Positions 22,788-33,344 of a stretch of 64,000 nucleotides of DNA are shown here, piece by piece. Under the pieces are notes generated by a model. It was not told the DNA's origin and did not search any database. It was given only the letters and a program-made list of their open reading frames with translations. Source of the DNA: Haberlea rhodopensis (taxonomy: Eukaryota > Streptophyta > Magnoliopsida > Lamiales > Gesneriaceae); NCBI GenBank assembly GCA_907163345.1, contig CAJQUN010000023.1:7946598-8010597 (forward strand), written 5' to 3'. Every line of letters starts with the position of its first letter. The first letter of the stretch is position 1. The position numbers were made by a program, and so were the translations under genes.

Positions 22788-25700
22788 TGTGAGACCCCGA
22801 TACTTAAACATAATGTAAAGTGCAATTATGAGAACTAATCATGCATAATCAAAGTATTTAATCGTGTTGACATCTTGAGCTTAAGGGTCACGTGCGCCAA
22901 AAAATTCAAAAGAAAATAGTAACATTCCTCAAAACAATAGGAGTGGCACTATAATTCGAATCTACTACCTGTAGAGACTACACAAAAGAACTCTGTCCTG
23001 CTATTGTTGTAGCACTCCTTACAGCTCAAAGTATCAACCCCGACCCTAGTTCTCCTTAGCAAAAACACATACAAAGACAACCCCCAACATGAGCACATCA
23101 TAATTCATATTCAACACAATATGAATGTAAAGCATAAATGCATAAATCATAACATAAATACTTCCTGTATTTTCAATGTATTTAATATGCCCATTGGTTG
23201 TCCCTGTACCATAACTCAAAATCAAATCATTATATGAAATTATGTCTTCTTTACGTGAATGTCATGACATATCTGTAAGTAATCCATAAAGCATACAACG
23301 CAGCAGAATTTTAAAAAAAATATGGATTACTATAACCGCGGATTTATACATAGGTGTTCATATCGGATAAAGGATCAAAGGTCTCACCCTTGTAGCGTGT
23401 TTGAGCAGATTCCACGGAGCAGCACCACATCCAACGCCTCCTTCGAGTCACTAGCAAAACATATCAAGTTTTGCCTCAACGGTATCCACACGATCAAATC
23501 GGGAAGGAATAGTTTAAGAACAAAGTGCTAGATTTGTTCTTAAACCAACACACGAAGCACACTCGATTCACAATCGAACGGATGGCCGGAATCACTCAAG
23601 AATGCTCTTCAACTATAATGAAGCCGAGAGCAAAACGTGAGAGGCGGCCGTGTGCAAGGAACAAAATAGGTTGGAATGGTATTAAAATTGTCTCCTACAA
23701 TTAATTATACCAAGTTATTAAAAGGGCTTAATTAAGTTCAAGACTTTCTTAAAGTCTTATGGGCCCAAACCCATGATTTAATTAAAACCTTTTAATCACT
23801 TAATTAAGACTCTTCTTTATTAATTAATTCATCCAATGAATTTAATTTCCCTTCTCGATTTAATCTTTTGTGCGACCCGATAGGATCTTGTAATGTTGGC
23901 AGTGACATAAAATCTCATTTTATGTTACAAGCAAAGAGCGGTGTCTAGCAACACATCAAGGCTACCCAAATTACAAGAATGTCAATGACTCGACATAACC
24001 TTTAGAACTTGTGATAATATTAACCATGTAACTTAATCCCTTTGTCCTTTGTGTTTAGATTGAACACGAGTCATGGAATAGTCATACTCGTATATTCAAT
24101 CTTAATTTCTTGATCCCCAAGTAGAACTAGAATAAACGAATAATCTCGATATCTCATATCGACTCATTCGAGCATGGCCATGCATTTTAGTTCTCACCTG
24201 ATCAAGGGCCAAACACTTCTCCTGTTACATAGGAGGGACAAATCCTATCTCGATCAGTCAACATCCCTCTACATAATTTGTAGTGTATCCAATAGTCGCC
24301 TTTATAGTTTACCCTGTTACGGGTAACGTTTGACATTATCAAGATACATAACTCCTTATGTTGGGATCTCTGATGATCACAAGTCGTAAGGATTACATAC
24401 ATTATTATCACTATGAGAATTGCATATGACATTCATATAACTATCCATGTTGCATTCTCACGGTGGGTCTGTTCAGTACATCGTTCTCTAACATGTACCC
24501 ATGTATTGATTTGATATCTCATATCAATGAACAATTCATCAATCAATACATACTAGTCTCTATGCATTATCATTATCCTGATTCATGATAATACTTGACT
24601 AGGGACAATTTTTAAGAATAATACAATATTATTCTAAGGACATTAACATATATATTTATTCACATTGCACAGTTAAAAGAATAATATATAATAATGAATT
24701 GCCATTCATAAAATCATAAACATTGTATGTCAAAACAATCATCTAATGATTTGTCTTAGGGCATATCCCAACAATATCCTCACTTTCTTTACAATAACCT
24801 CAAGTCAGTTTATCATCAGTTATTTTAATGCCCCTCGCTTCATAACATCATAACAAGCGGTATCTCATCCTCGCTTCTTCATACAAGCGGTATCTCATCA
24901 TCGCTTAGTATGGCATACCCCGCCTCCATGTGCAAGCAAGCCTCCCCCCTCCCGCTCCACATTTTTAGGCGTATAAGCGGTAAGCATTAAAATCCTCACT
25001 GTGATCACACTGACTCGTGGAATACACCTCTTTTATTCAACCACATATATATGCAACAACAATGCATAAGAACATGTATCAACTCATAGTGCACAACTTT
25101 GCATCTATCATGTGTCAAAATAGACAAACATAAGGTACATGTTACCGTTGGGTGCCCGTACGTCGCTTACGTACCTTTCCAAAATATAGTGTGTTGCAGG
25201 ACTCTATCCCCTGCGCTGTGTAGCTATCTGTGAAGGTTGTACACCAGTGTACAACACAATATTAGATGCCAAATTATAGACCAAAATCAAAATCCAACAA
25301 AAAACTTCATTTCCATTGTTCTGCCTCTGGCGATCGATCGCTACTCCGAGGTGATCGATCGCCAGACTTCACTGGCTTGAGGCGATCGATCGCGCCATTA
25401 ATGGCGATCGATCGCCTGCCTTTGGTTTTGGCCACTGGCCTTCGGCGATCGATCGCCCCGTTTGTGGCGATCGATCGACACATGCTCTGTGCGCGATTTT
25501 TCCAGATTTCTCAAACACCCATATTCATACCATCGAAACTAGCATATTACACGTACAACATGCTTGAACAAATATGCTAAAAGTCACAATATACTACCAT
25601 GAGTGTATTCAAAACAAGGTTCTACCCAAACCTGAAACCCACATGCATAAAAATCGCTCAACTATATCAGTACCCATCCAAGTTCTTCTGACAACAGGGT

Positions 25701-26629
25701 ACCATATTATTTTTCCAGATTTTCGAACACATAAATTCAAGCCAATATATTTACCACATAACACATATAACATGCTCATATAAACATTCTAGGAACTTCA
25801 TAATAACACCATAAATGAACTTGAATCGAAGGTTTACCAAAACCTAAGCTAGCATGCTTCATATCCTCATGAATAAACCCCTACTTAATCAAAAACAGGG
25901 CATCTCACTTGCCCAGATTTTCGAAGACCACCTTTCATAACCGAAAATCTAACACATAAACCATAAATCATGCTCAAAGGAACATGTTAGGGGCTTCTTA
26001 ATAACACCATGCAAGCACTCAAATCGAAGGTTTAATGAAACCTAAGCTAGCATGCCATTTTTACACCAACAAAAGTATGAACTTAAACAAACTTAATTTC
26101 AAAACCAGAACATGGTTTCTCACCCTCCTTTGCTCCGATTTTTGGAAGGCTTCTAAGCAATAAAAATGGTTGAACTCCTTCCTATCTTGCCCAGTAAGTG
26201 TTGGACGATTTTTGGGAGAGAAAGGGAGGGATTTCAGACATGGAAAGGTGGAGTGGGAGAAGGGGAAAGAGGTATGGGTGAGCAGCTGGCAGCAGGGTAT
26301 GGGTCAAGGGGGGTGGTTGGGTGGTGGGTTATGTGATGTGTTATGTTTTGGTCCCGGTATATAGCACGATGTATTAAAATATCCTCACATGATATTTTAT
26401 AGTATTTAATCAATAAAATACTTCAAATCTCATTTAAACATGCTTTACCAAAACAAATACACTCACCCCAAATTAATCATGCCACAACCCCAAATTCCCA
26501 ACATATAACACATGCACCCTGAAATAACTTTCCCCAATATAATTAATTCAATCCAATGAATTAATACCATGATCCTCATAACATAATTAATGTTTAAAAA
26601 AACACAAAAATCATTTCGGGGATATCACA
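22788..26629 (-). repeat. 3' LTR of the gypsy element, carrying a solo copia LTR
   Basis: From TGTGAGACCCCGATAC to GGGATATCACA. After removing the 1500-bp insert and its 5-bp duplication it is 2337 bp, against 2318 bp for its partner at 43433. Most of the difference is a 21-bp segment between two GATCGATCGC motifs (near 25340-25361) that is absent from the partner. It includes the palindrome at 25158-25174 and the CGATCGATCG cluster at 25330-25478. Confidence 0.92.
23274..24773 (-). mobile_element. Solo LTR of the copia family at 52453
   Basis: Exactly 1500 bp from TGTAAGTAATCC to TATCCCAACA, flanked by the target duplication ATATC at 23269-23273 and 24774-24778. The other gypsy LTR gives the empty site (catgacatatcctcac near 43910). 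It is the reverse complement of the LTR type at 52453-53963 and 59529-61021, with moderate divergence, so it stems from an older member whose interior was lost by LTR-LTR recombination. The short frames within it (24202-24432, 23322-23531) are non-coding LTR. Confidence 0.93.
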
Positions 26630-26700
26630 ATACTCCCCTACTTATAAGATTTCATCCTCGAAATCAGCATGCACTTACCCAATATAATACAAAACACAAA

Positions 26701-27813
26701 TCACATACCAGAAAACAGTTCTGGATAGTGTTGCACCATGTGTCGCTCCGTCTCCCACGTGGCCTCCTCGACACCCCTACGATCCCACTGAACTTTGACC
26801 ATATGAATAACTTTGTTTCTCAGTCTGCGATCTGCCCGATCCAGAATCCTGATAGGCCGCTCCACATAGGAAACATCGGACTCTATCTGAACCTCAGAAG
26901 GTTGCAACACATGAGAAGGATCTGGCTCGTACTTCCGCAACATAGATACGTGAAACACATCTTGAACCATCTCAGGTCCTCCGACCGATTTACGGTCCAC
27001 GTCGTCCCAACACAAAGGTGACCTACAACGTCTACCATAGAGGGCCTCAAATGGAGCCATCTGTATGCTTGCTTGGTAGCTGTTGTTGTAAGAGAACTCT
27101 ACTAAGGCCACTGAGTCCTGCCAAGAAGTATCGAATTCCAACACACAAGCCTTCAACATATCTTCCAGCGTCTGTATGGTACGCTCGGTCTGCCCATCCG
27201 TTTGGGGATGGTATGCTGTGCTCAACCTTAATTCTGTACCCAGAGCTGACTGAAGACATTCCCAAAAGTGAGATGTAAACCGCGGATCTCGATCAGACAC
27301 AATCGAAACAGGGATCCCATGCAGTCTCACCACATCTCTGACATATAACTGTGCCATCCTCAAGTACGTGAAGGTCATACAGTAGGGAATAAAATGAGCC
27401 ACTTTAGTCAATCTGTCCACGACTACCCATATGGCATCAAAACCCGAAACAATCCTCGGTAAGTGGGTCACGAAGTCCATGGATACGTGCTCCCACTTCC
27501 ATTGTGGTATCTCCAAGCTCCTTAGCTCACCACCAGGCCTCTGTCTCTCAGCCTTTACCTGCTGACAAATCAGGCATCTTTTGACGAATGATGTAACATC
27601 TTGTTTCATTCGCCTCCACCAAAATTGGCTGCATAAGTCCTTATACATTTTCTTTCCGCCCGGGTGGATACTCATCCTGCTGCAATGAGCTCGCTGTAGT
27701 ATTCCTTGACGCAACTCAGGCGTATTCGGAACCACCCATCGATCACCTAACCTTAAGGAACCATCCTCAGTCGTCCTGAACTTAGACGAGTGACCCAGAC
27801 GAACCACTGACAA
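26701..27813 (-). pseudogene. Gypsy pol, 3' part: integrase and chromodomain
   Basis: Continues the pol interrupted at 40103. It has the HHCC finger (CLICQQVKAE), then the integrase core with SMDFVTHLP, SIVSDRDPRFTS and TDGQTERTIQ carrying the catalytic residues, then a chromodomain (YVERPIRILD...VKVQW...EATWETERHMVQ) that is full length here, unlike the copy at 8375. Compared with that copy, about 80-85 residues between the integrase C-terminus and the chromodomain are missing in frame at about 26955 (GGPEMVQ joins directly to DVFHVSML), which removes the whole GPY/F module. It is separated from the rest of pol by 12.3 kb. Confidence 0.9.
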
Positions 27814-27817
27814 CCAT

Positions 27818-29269
27818 TGTTAGGATCGGGGTAGTGTTTAGAAGGGGGGGGGTTGAATAAACACTAGATATAATTTAGATTTCTTTTCTGGTTAACTGTA
27901 AACTGTTAAGTGTTACAGTTGCTTCTCAATAACAGGCAAGTCAGTAGACACTTATTATAGTGCGGAAGACGTCTACAAAACTTGTGAGGAATAAAACTGA
28001 AGTAATAAAGCAATAAACGAATAACACGAGAGTTGTTTCTGGAAGTTCGAAGCACAACGCTTCTACGTCTCCCCTTCTTCCTTTGCAGGAAGGATTCACT
28101 AGAAGACTTGGTTTACACTTTACAGTATACAACCTCCTTAGGCACTAACACACTTGGCCTAAACTCCTAGCAATCACACTCTTCTTATCTTTAGGATACA
28201 AGTGATTTTACAACACTCTCTACAGAATAAAACTTTCTAGCTTTGAGAGTTTCTAAGCAGCAGACTTCAATTGAAAATAATCTGTCACAGATTCAGTTTT
28301 GCGGTTTGTCTGCTCTTTGCTGAACGTTTGAAATATCAGTCGTATAGCTTTCTTGCTTTGAAGTATTTCTCTTAGTTTGAAAGTTGCTCAGCACTTCTTC
28401 ATTCTCTGTTTGGACGTATTTATAGGTTTTGTTGTCCAACGGTAGCCTTTTTGTATATGGAATGGATTAGCTTTCCAAATACCTGTTGTCTTCTTTCCTA
28501 TTTTGGAAAACAACGGCTCTTTTCACTCTGACGGTAATGGTGGCGGAGATATAGCAGGGTGCGCCGCTCTGTTGTACCTTTGTCAGAGAATGTTGTACTT
28601 ACTTTGTCTTGTTGCTTAGACTTCTGCTGGTTTCTTTGTTCAACTGGTCGTTCATCCTCTTAAGACCAGTTGATGTCCTTGTTCAGTGAGAGACTTTGCA
28701 GTTGATAGTTATCCAGTTTATATCTTCACCCGGTTGATGTCTTCATCCGGTTGATGTCTTTACCAGTTGATAACTTTATTCAGTTGATGATTTTATCCAG
28801 TTGATGTCTTCTTCCAGTTGATGACTTTATCCAGTTGATGTCTTCATCCGGTTGATGACTTCATACCAGTTGATGACTTCATCCGGTTAGTGTCTTTATC
28901 AGTTGATAGCTTGTCCGGTTGGTATCTATCCAGTTGATGTCTTCATCCGGTTGATGACTTTATCCAGTTGATGTCTTCATCCGGTTGATGACTTCATACC
29001 AGTTGATGACTTCATCCGGTTAGTGTCTTTATCAGTTGATAGCTTGTCCGGTTGGTATCTATCCAGTTGATGTCTTCATCCGGTTGATGACTTTATCCAG
29101 TTGATGTCTTCATCCGGTTGATGACTTCATACCAGTTGATGACTTTATCCGGTTGATGTCTCTATCCGGTTGATGGCTTTAATATCCGGTAGGTCTTTAG
29201 CATCCGGTTGATCTTTAATATCCAGTAGGTGTTTGTAATCACCAAAACTTAGAAATCGTTTTCCCAACA
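27818..29269 (-). repeat. 3' LTR of the young Sirevirus
   Basis: 1452 bp, TGTTAGGATCGGGG to TTTTCCCAACA, nearly identical to 38649-40097. It includes a TATA box on the minus strand (28417-28424, TATAAATA) and a CCGGTTGATG tandem array upstream of it. The short frame at 27941-28132 is repeated exactly in the other LTR and is not a gene. Confidence 0.95.
28664..29230. repeat. CCGGTTGATG tandem array in LTR with 133-bp higher-order period
   Basis: About 30 units of 15-18 bp on the theme 'atccggttgatgactt' / 'atccagttgatgtctt'. A multi-unit block repeats with a 133-bp period (ttgtccggtt at 28911 and 29044). The identical array is in the partner LTR at 39493-40056. Confidence 0.9.
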
Positions 29270-29283
29270 ATTTCCCCCTTTTT
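29270..29283 (-). promoter_or_regulatory. 3' polypurine tract of the young Sirevirus
   Basis: The minus strand reads AAAAAGGGGGAAAT directly before the 3' LTR. Related tracts occur at about 29718-29731 and, between pol and the third ORF, at 33280-33288 and 33311-33321, giving the multiple-PPT pattern of Sireviruses. Confidence 0.8.
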
Positions 29284-30099
29284 GGTGATGACAAAACTAA
29301 GCAGTAATCGATTTCCTACTAGAGTAAATAAGATAAAAGTCCTGAAAATGCTTGAAGACATCATGAAAAAGAAATTTTCATTAAATATAAGCAGATTACA
29401 AGTTGTAATCAAACTGGACAATTGAGAGAAATTCATCTTTATATAAGATGAATTCTTACACTTTGAATAGAGTCTAAGACAAGTCTAGTTTTACATAAAA
29501 TAGATGATACATGACAAATATCTCTTTAATTAAACAAAGTAGACCGGAGGGCTTCGATTCACTTAGTTGCGGAGAGGAAGAGCTCGATCCACCTTGTTTC
29601 AGAGAGAATGTCGGGAAGAGGAAGAGTCATATGAATATTCATCAGGCAGCTCCTTTAGTTTTTATGGAATCACCTAATAAAAATATTCTATCTCTGTTGA
29701 GAATACTCTATCTCTATCTTCCCCCTTTTTGTCATCAGCACCCAGGCATCTGCTGTTAGTAGTTCCCGACTGATGAGGAGCACCAGAACAGGATCAAAGC
29801 GCTGAAGCTTATCAGAGCTGGGTTAGATAAGTAATCAACCCATGAGGGGTTGATTTAGATAAGTAATAAACCCATGAAGCAGGAAAGGATCTAACAGAAA
29901 ACCAGGGAATGAGAAATAACTTAAAAGTAAGCATGATGAGTGAATGTGTGTTATGTGATCAAACAAGAACCTCTATTTATAGGAAAAACAAGGTAGCAAT
30001 AAATGTGAATGCATTTATGTTAAATAGTGAATACAGAGAGACAGTCAATTTAACACAGTAAGTAAATAGGAGTAAGTAAGAGTGAGTCAGAAAGTGATA

Positions 30100-32079
30100 C
30101 TATTTGCGCCCTAACCAATGTTTGGTATAGTCGCGTTTTTCGGTAGGCGGGTGGCGCGGACTTCGAGATCTTTGTTGAGCAGTGGGTCTGGACTGAGGGA
30201 GTGCTCCAGTTGCAGGGGATGAATGAGCAGCTGAACTTGACGCTCTCTGAGAAGAGGGAGCAGTTCGACTGGGTTCAGGCAGCCTGCGGATAATTTTAGG
30301 AGCAGCAGGCAGACTGTTGCAGATATCTTGAATTTGAGATGCAAACGCTGCTTGCATGGTGGCCAATTGATCAGTCAAAATCTTTTTGGCGTCGTCAATC
30401 TTTTCTCCAAGAGCCATTGAGGTGGCAGTATGAAGAGATTCATTGTTCTGATTAATCTGAAGACGCGCCTGGCCAATATGAGAAACTGCTTCTGCAACCG
30501 CATTCTCAGCAAAGGTTTGAAGTCTAGTGACAGTAGTAGTTAAACTACTTAGGTCAGCGTAAACTTGCTGAAATTTAGAGTCCGTTTGCTGCTGAAGAGT
30601 TCCTAAAACAAGTGTTGCAGCCCTCTCTTCCTGCTTAAGCTTATGAACATCATGGGTCAGTGCTGTAATAGCGGTGGAGAGATGAGCTAGCTGGGCAGCG
30701 ATGTTTGGTGGCTCGTCCAGAGGGTTTGTGAAGACAAAGAAACCCTCGGATAGTTCCTGATCCATGGACGGATCGCCGGCAAGCATCGGGATATCAGCAG
30801 CAGGGGCAAACGCATTGGGAGGAGCAATGACGACTGCAGTGGATGGCAAAGTAGTAGCGTCAATATGAGGGGCCGCAGTTGAAGCGGAGATAGCTATATC
30901 CATAGTTCCAGTTTCTTCCACATGCTGAGCATCCAGTTCAGCATTGTCTTGATCAATCCCAGCAGCAGACGCTTGAGTATGATCATTGGAATGAGAGGAT
31001 TCACTTGGTTCATTATTTGCAGAGGAGATGGTGACCAGCTGAACCACATTCTGAATAACTGAATCGACATTGGTGTGATCAACAATCATTTGGTGGGGCT
31101 GTTGATCATGTGGAGAGCTGGGAGCAGAGGATGCTGCCTCCAAAGTTGTTGGTGTGGCGTCTGCTCCAGTAGGAGAGGTCTCCAAAGCAGTAGAAGTAAG
31201 CTCCACAGTAGGAGGGACAACCTCTAAATTTGCAATAGCCATTTGTAGATCTGGCTGATCAGGGCTTGCAATAATTTCAGAAGAGGAGCATGAATGAATC
31301 CCAGTGGATATGCGAAGATCATGAAGAGCAAGCTCAGCCATTTCCAGCTTGAGGCCTAGAGCGTTTAGAACTGCTCGATCATGATTCGCTGTTCTTGAAT
31401 GGCCATCAAACATTTGAACGCGGGATGTAACAAGAGCTTGGAGTCCGCCCACATAGTTCATAATCCTAAAGACATCACGCAGCTTCAAACTTTTCTCAGG
31501 TTCGGGGATTTGAAGATAGGTCAGGATTTTGTTTTCATCTTGCTTTGCCTGAGCCAGAATTGGGTCGATATCATCAAAGCGAACCTGTACTCGAGCCTTT
31601 ACCCAACGATCAAAAATCTCCAGTTGGGGTTCCAGTTGGGCGTTAACTGCATCCATGACCATTTGAATCTCGAATGCAACAGGAGTGGACACTGGAGCAA
31701 TAAGAGATTTTCCTTTGTCAGCTGGAGTGGCCTTGGGATGACAGTAAGGACACGTAGACTTGGGTGTCCTGAAGCTGATGGAGCCTGGGGCCTGCTGAGA
31801 GCTCACCTGAGCTGAAGGGGTGTCTATTAATGGAGCAGACACCATGGCTAATACAGCAGTGGGTTCCCCAGTTGAAGGGATGACAGGGCTGGGTTCTCTG
31901 TCAGAAATAACACCTGTAGGTCCGGCAGAGGAGATAGTGTCAGATGTGGCAGTGTCTCTCTGACGGGCAACTAGAGGAGCAATTTTTCTGGTCCTTGGCT
32001 TCTTAGGAGGAGGAGGAGGAGGAGGAGACTCAGCGGATTCAGAGACAGTCTGTTCCGAGTCACTAATGACTTGAGTCAA
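30100..32079 (-). CDS. Sirevirus third ORF, C-terminal part (function unknown)
   Basis: An open frame of 659 codons downstream of pol, in the place of the 'env-like' gene of Sireviruses. Its N-terminal third is Pro/Ser-rich (six consecutive prolines followed by KKPRTRK). A middle helical region contains IFDRWVKARVQVRFDDIDPI. A long Thr/Ser/Ala-rich acidic linker follows, then a probable coiled coil of about 130 residues (LAHLSTAITALTHDVHKLKQ onwards). The tail is basic and Arg/Ser-rich (RSRSPRHPP). I see no signal peptide or membrane segment, so an envelope role is not supported. It overlaps the 243-codon frame upstream by 4 bases (TTGA) and has no ATG at its start, so it is probably the continuation of that frame after one frameshift. 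Homologous pieces occur at 19896-22163. Confidence 0.7.
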   Translation of the reverse strand: MTQVISDSEQTVSESAESPPPPPPPKKPRTRKIAPLVARQRDTATSDTISSAGPTGVISDREPSPVIPSTGEPTAVLAMVSAPLIDTPSAQVSSQQAPGSISFRTPKSTCPYCHPKATPADKGKSLIAPVSTPVAFEIQMVMDAVNAQLEPQLEIFDRWVKARVQVRFDDIDPILAQAKQDENKILTYLQIPEPEKSLKLRDVFRIMNYVGGLQALVTSRVQMFDGHSRTANHDRAVLNALGLKLEMAELALHDLRISTGIHSCSSSEIIASPDQPDLQMAIANLEVVPPTVELTSTALETSPTGADATPTTLEAASSAPSSPHDQQPHQMIVDHTNVDSVIQNVVQLVTISSANNEPSESSHSNDHTQASAAGIDQDNAELDAQHVEETGTMDIAISASTAAPHIDATTLPSTAVVIAPPNAFAPAADIPMLAGDPSMDQELSEGFFVFTNPLDEPPNIAAQLAHLSTAITALTHDVHKLKQEERAATLVLGTLQQQTDSKFQQVYADLSSLTTTVTRLQTFAENAVAEAVSHIGQARLQINQNNESLHTATSMALGEKIDDAKKILTDQLATMQAAFASQIQDICNSLPAAPKIIRRLPEPSRTAPSSQRASSSAAHSSPATGALPQSRPTAQQRSRSPRHPPTEKRDYTKHWLGRK

Positions 32080-32807
32080 ACGGCGCTTTGTGGCTCCACC
32101 TTCTCTGCCACTTCGTTGGCGATGAACTTGTGAGTGATGAGTCTCCCTGGATGAAGATGAGAGAGAGCTCCTGTCTTGATGTGTTTGCTCTCAAATAGAC
32201 TGCTTAGAGGGAGAGCAAAACCGGATTGACCTTTGCCAGATACGACGAGACTAGTCAGTATTTGAAATAGTACAGCTGACCAGTTGATCTCCAACCCTTT
32301 GCATATGGCGCTCATGACGTCAAACTTCTCAGGGGTAATTATATCAAATGATCCTGCCTTACAGAGGATCCCCTTTGAGATGATGTCTGCCAGTTGTCGA
32401 TAGTGGCTCTTCATTAATACCTTCCTGAAGGGAGGTCGTTGAATACGATGGTCAGAGTCCGACACTGTGAGCCGCATCTCTTCTCTCAGGTCTGCCGGAA
32501 TAGTCGAAAAGTCAGAGAGTCCAGTGGAGGGTAGGCATAGATGAGTGGCAAACTCTGGTTGAGTGATGGTGACTGACTGCCCAGAGATGGATGCCACAAC
32601 GGTGTCATCCACAACAGTTGCTGTGGCAAAGAATTCTTGTAGTTCATCCTGGTAAAATGAGGGAGCCTGGCTTAGGATCACTAATAGCCCTGAGGAATCC
32701 AGCTTTTGAATTAAATCCTTTGTTTCCTCATCAGATGAAGTGTATATGGAGTTAAAGTCGACGTGAACAGCATTTGTGATAAAACTCGGTTGAACAGTCT
32801 TCGTCAT
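32076..32807 (-). CDS. Sirevirus third ORF, N-terminal part (function unknown)
   Basis: 243 codons starting with ATG at 32807, 537 bases after the pol stop. It contains a globular region with alternating hydrophobic pattern (FNSIYTSSDEETKDLIQKL, then SISGQSVTITQPEFATHLCL). That pattern resembles, by eye, the 'putative plant transposon protein' domain found in several plant repeat ORFs; this is a tentative match. It ends at TGA 32076, where the 659-codon frame takes over by a one-base shift. The matching part of the old Sirevirus is at 22163-21860. Whether the shift is a mutation, a programmed frameshift or a splice cannot be told from this copy. Confidence 0.65.
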   Translation of the reverse strand: MTKTVQPSFITNAVHVDFNSIYTSSDEETKDLIQKLDSSGLLVILSQAPSFYQDELQEFFATATVVDDTVVASISGQSVTITQPEFATHLCLPSTGLSDFSTIPADLREEMRLTVSDSDHRIQRPPFRKVLMKSHYRQLADIISKGILCKAGSFDIITPEKFDVMSAICKGLEINWSAVLFQILTSLVVSGKGQSGFALPLSSLFESKHIKTGALSHLHPGRLITHKFIANEVAEKVEPQSAV

Positions 32808-33344
32808 TTTGAATGATTTAGGTGAAGAAGCAGCAGCAATCTGTTAAAGGAAATTTTCTGAAAGAAACGATTGTAGCAGTAAGATGTTTGGAGAAGATGA
32901 AGAGAAGAGAAAAACTAAAGGCGGTGAAAAAGGAAGTATATGTAACGTCGTACTGTAGATGAGCGGACACATGTATACGTGGCAATCATCTAACGATTAG
33001 AAAGATCTTAACCAAAAATAAAAGGACAGGATTTAGGCGGGAGTGAAATAATTTATTTTACACAAAAGAAATTTTGAATTCCGACGTTCATTAGGTTAAT
33101 TAGTATCGAGGGTTATTTTTGTCAAAGCATATTTGGTAACATCAACTGGTATGTGGGGTTCGACTGGTAGGAAAACATCTACTGGATGCAGAGTCCTACT
33201 GGTACGAATACCCCCACTGCAGTTGACCATTTGTATTACCAGCTTAGCTTAAATAACCATGATACAATTAAAACAGAAATTCCCCCTAAATGAATGCAAC
33301 TAAACTAACAAATTCCCCCTGAATCCATTACCCAATCAAAATAA

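Noticed and set aside
24202..24432. 76-residue ORF, also seen at 52814 and inside the copia LTRs
   Set aside because: It is part of the copia LTR, on either strand, and is not coding.
27941..28132. 63-residue ORF repeated at 38771
   Set aside because: Identical because it lies in both LTRs of one element; no start context or family resemblance.
31399..31815. 138-residue plus-strand ORF
   Set aside because: Antisense to the long third ORF, which has the better length and homologue.
30100..32807. Calling the third ORF an envelope gene
   Set aside because: Position fits the 'env-like' label used for Sireviruses, but no signal peptide or membrane segment is visible.
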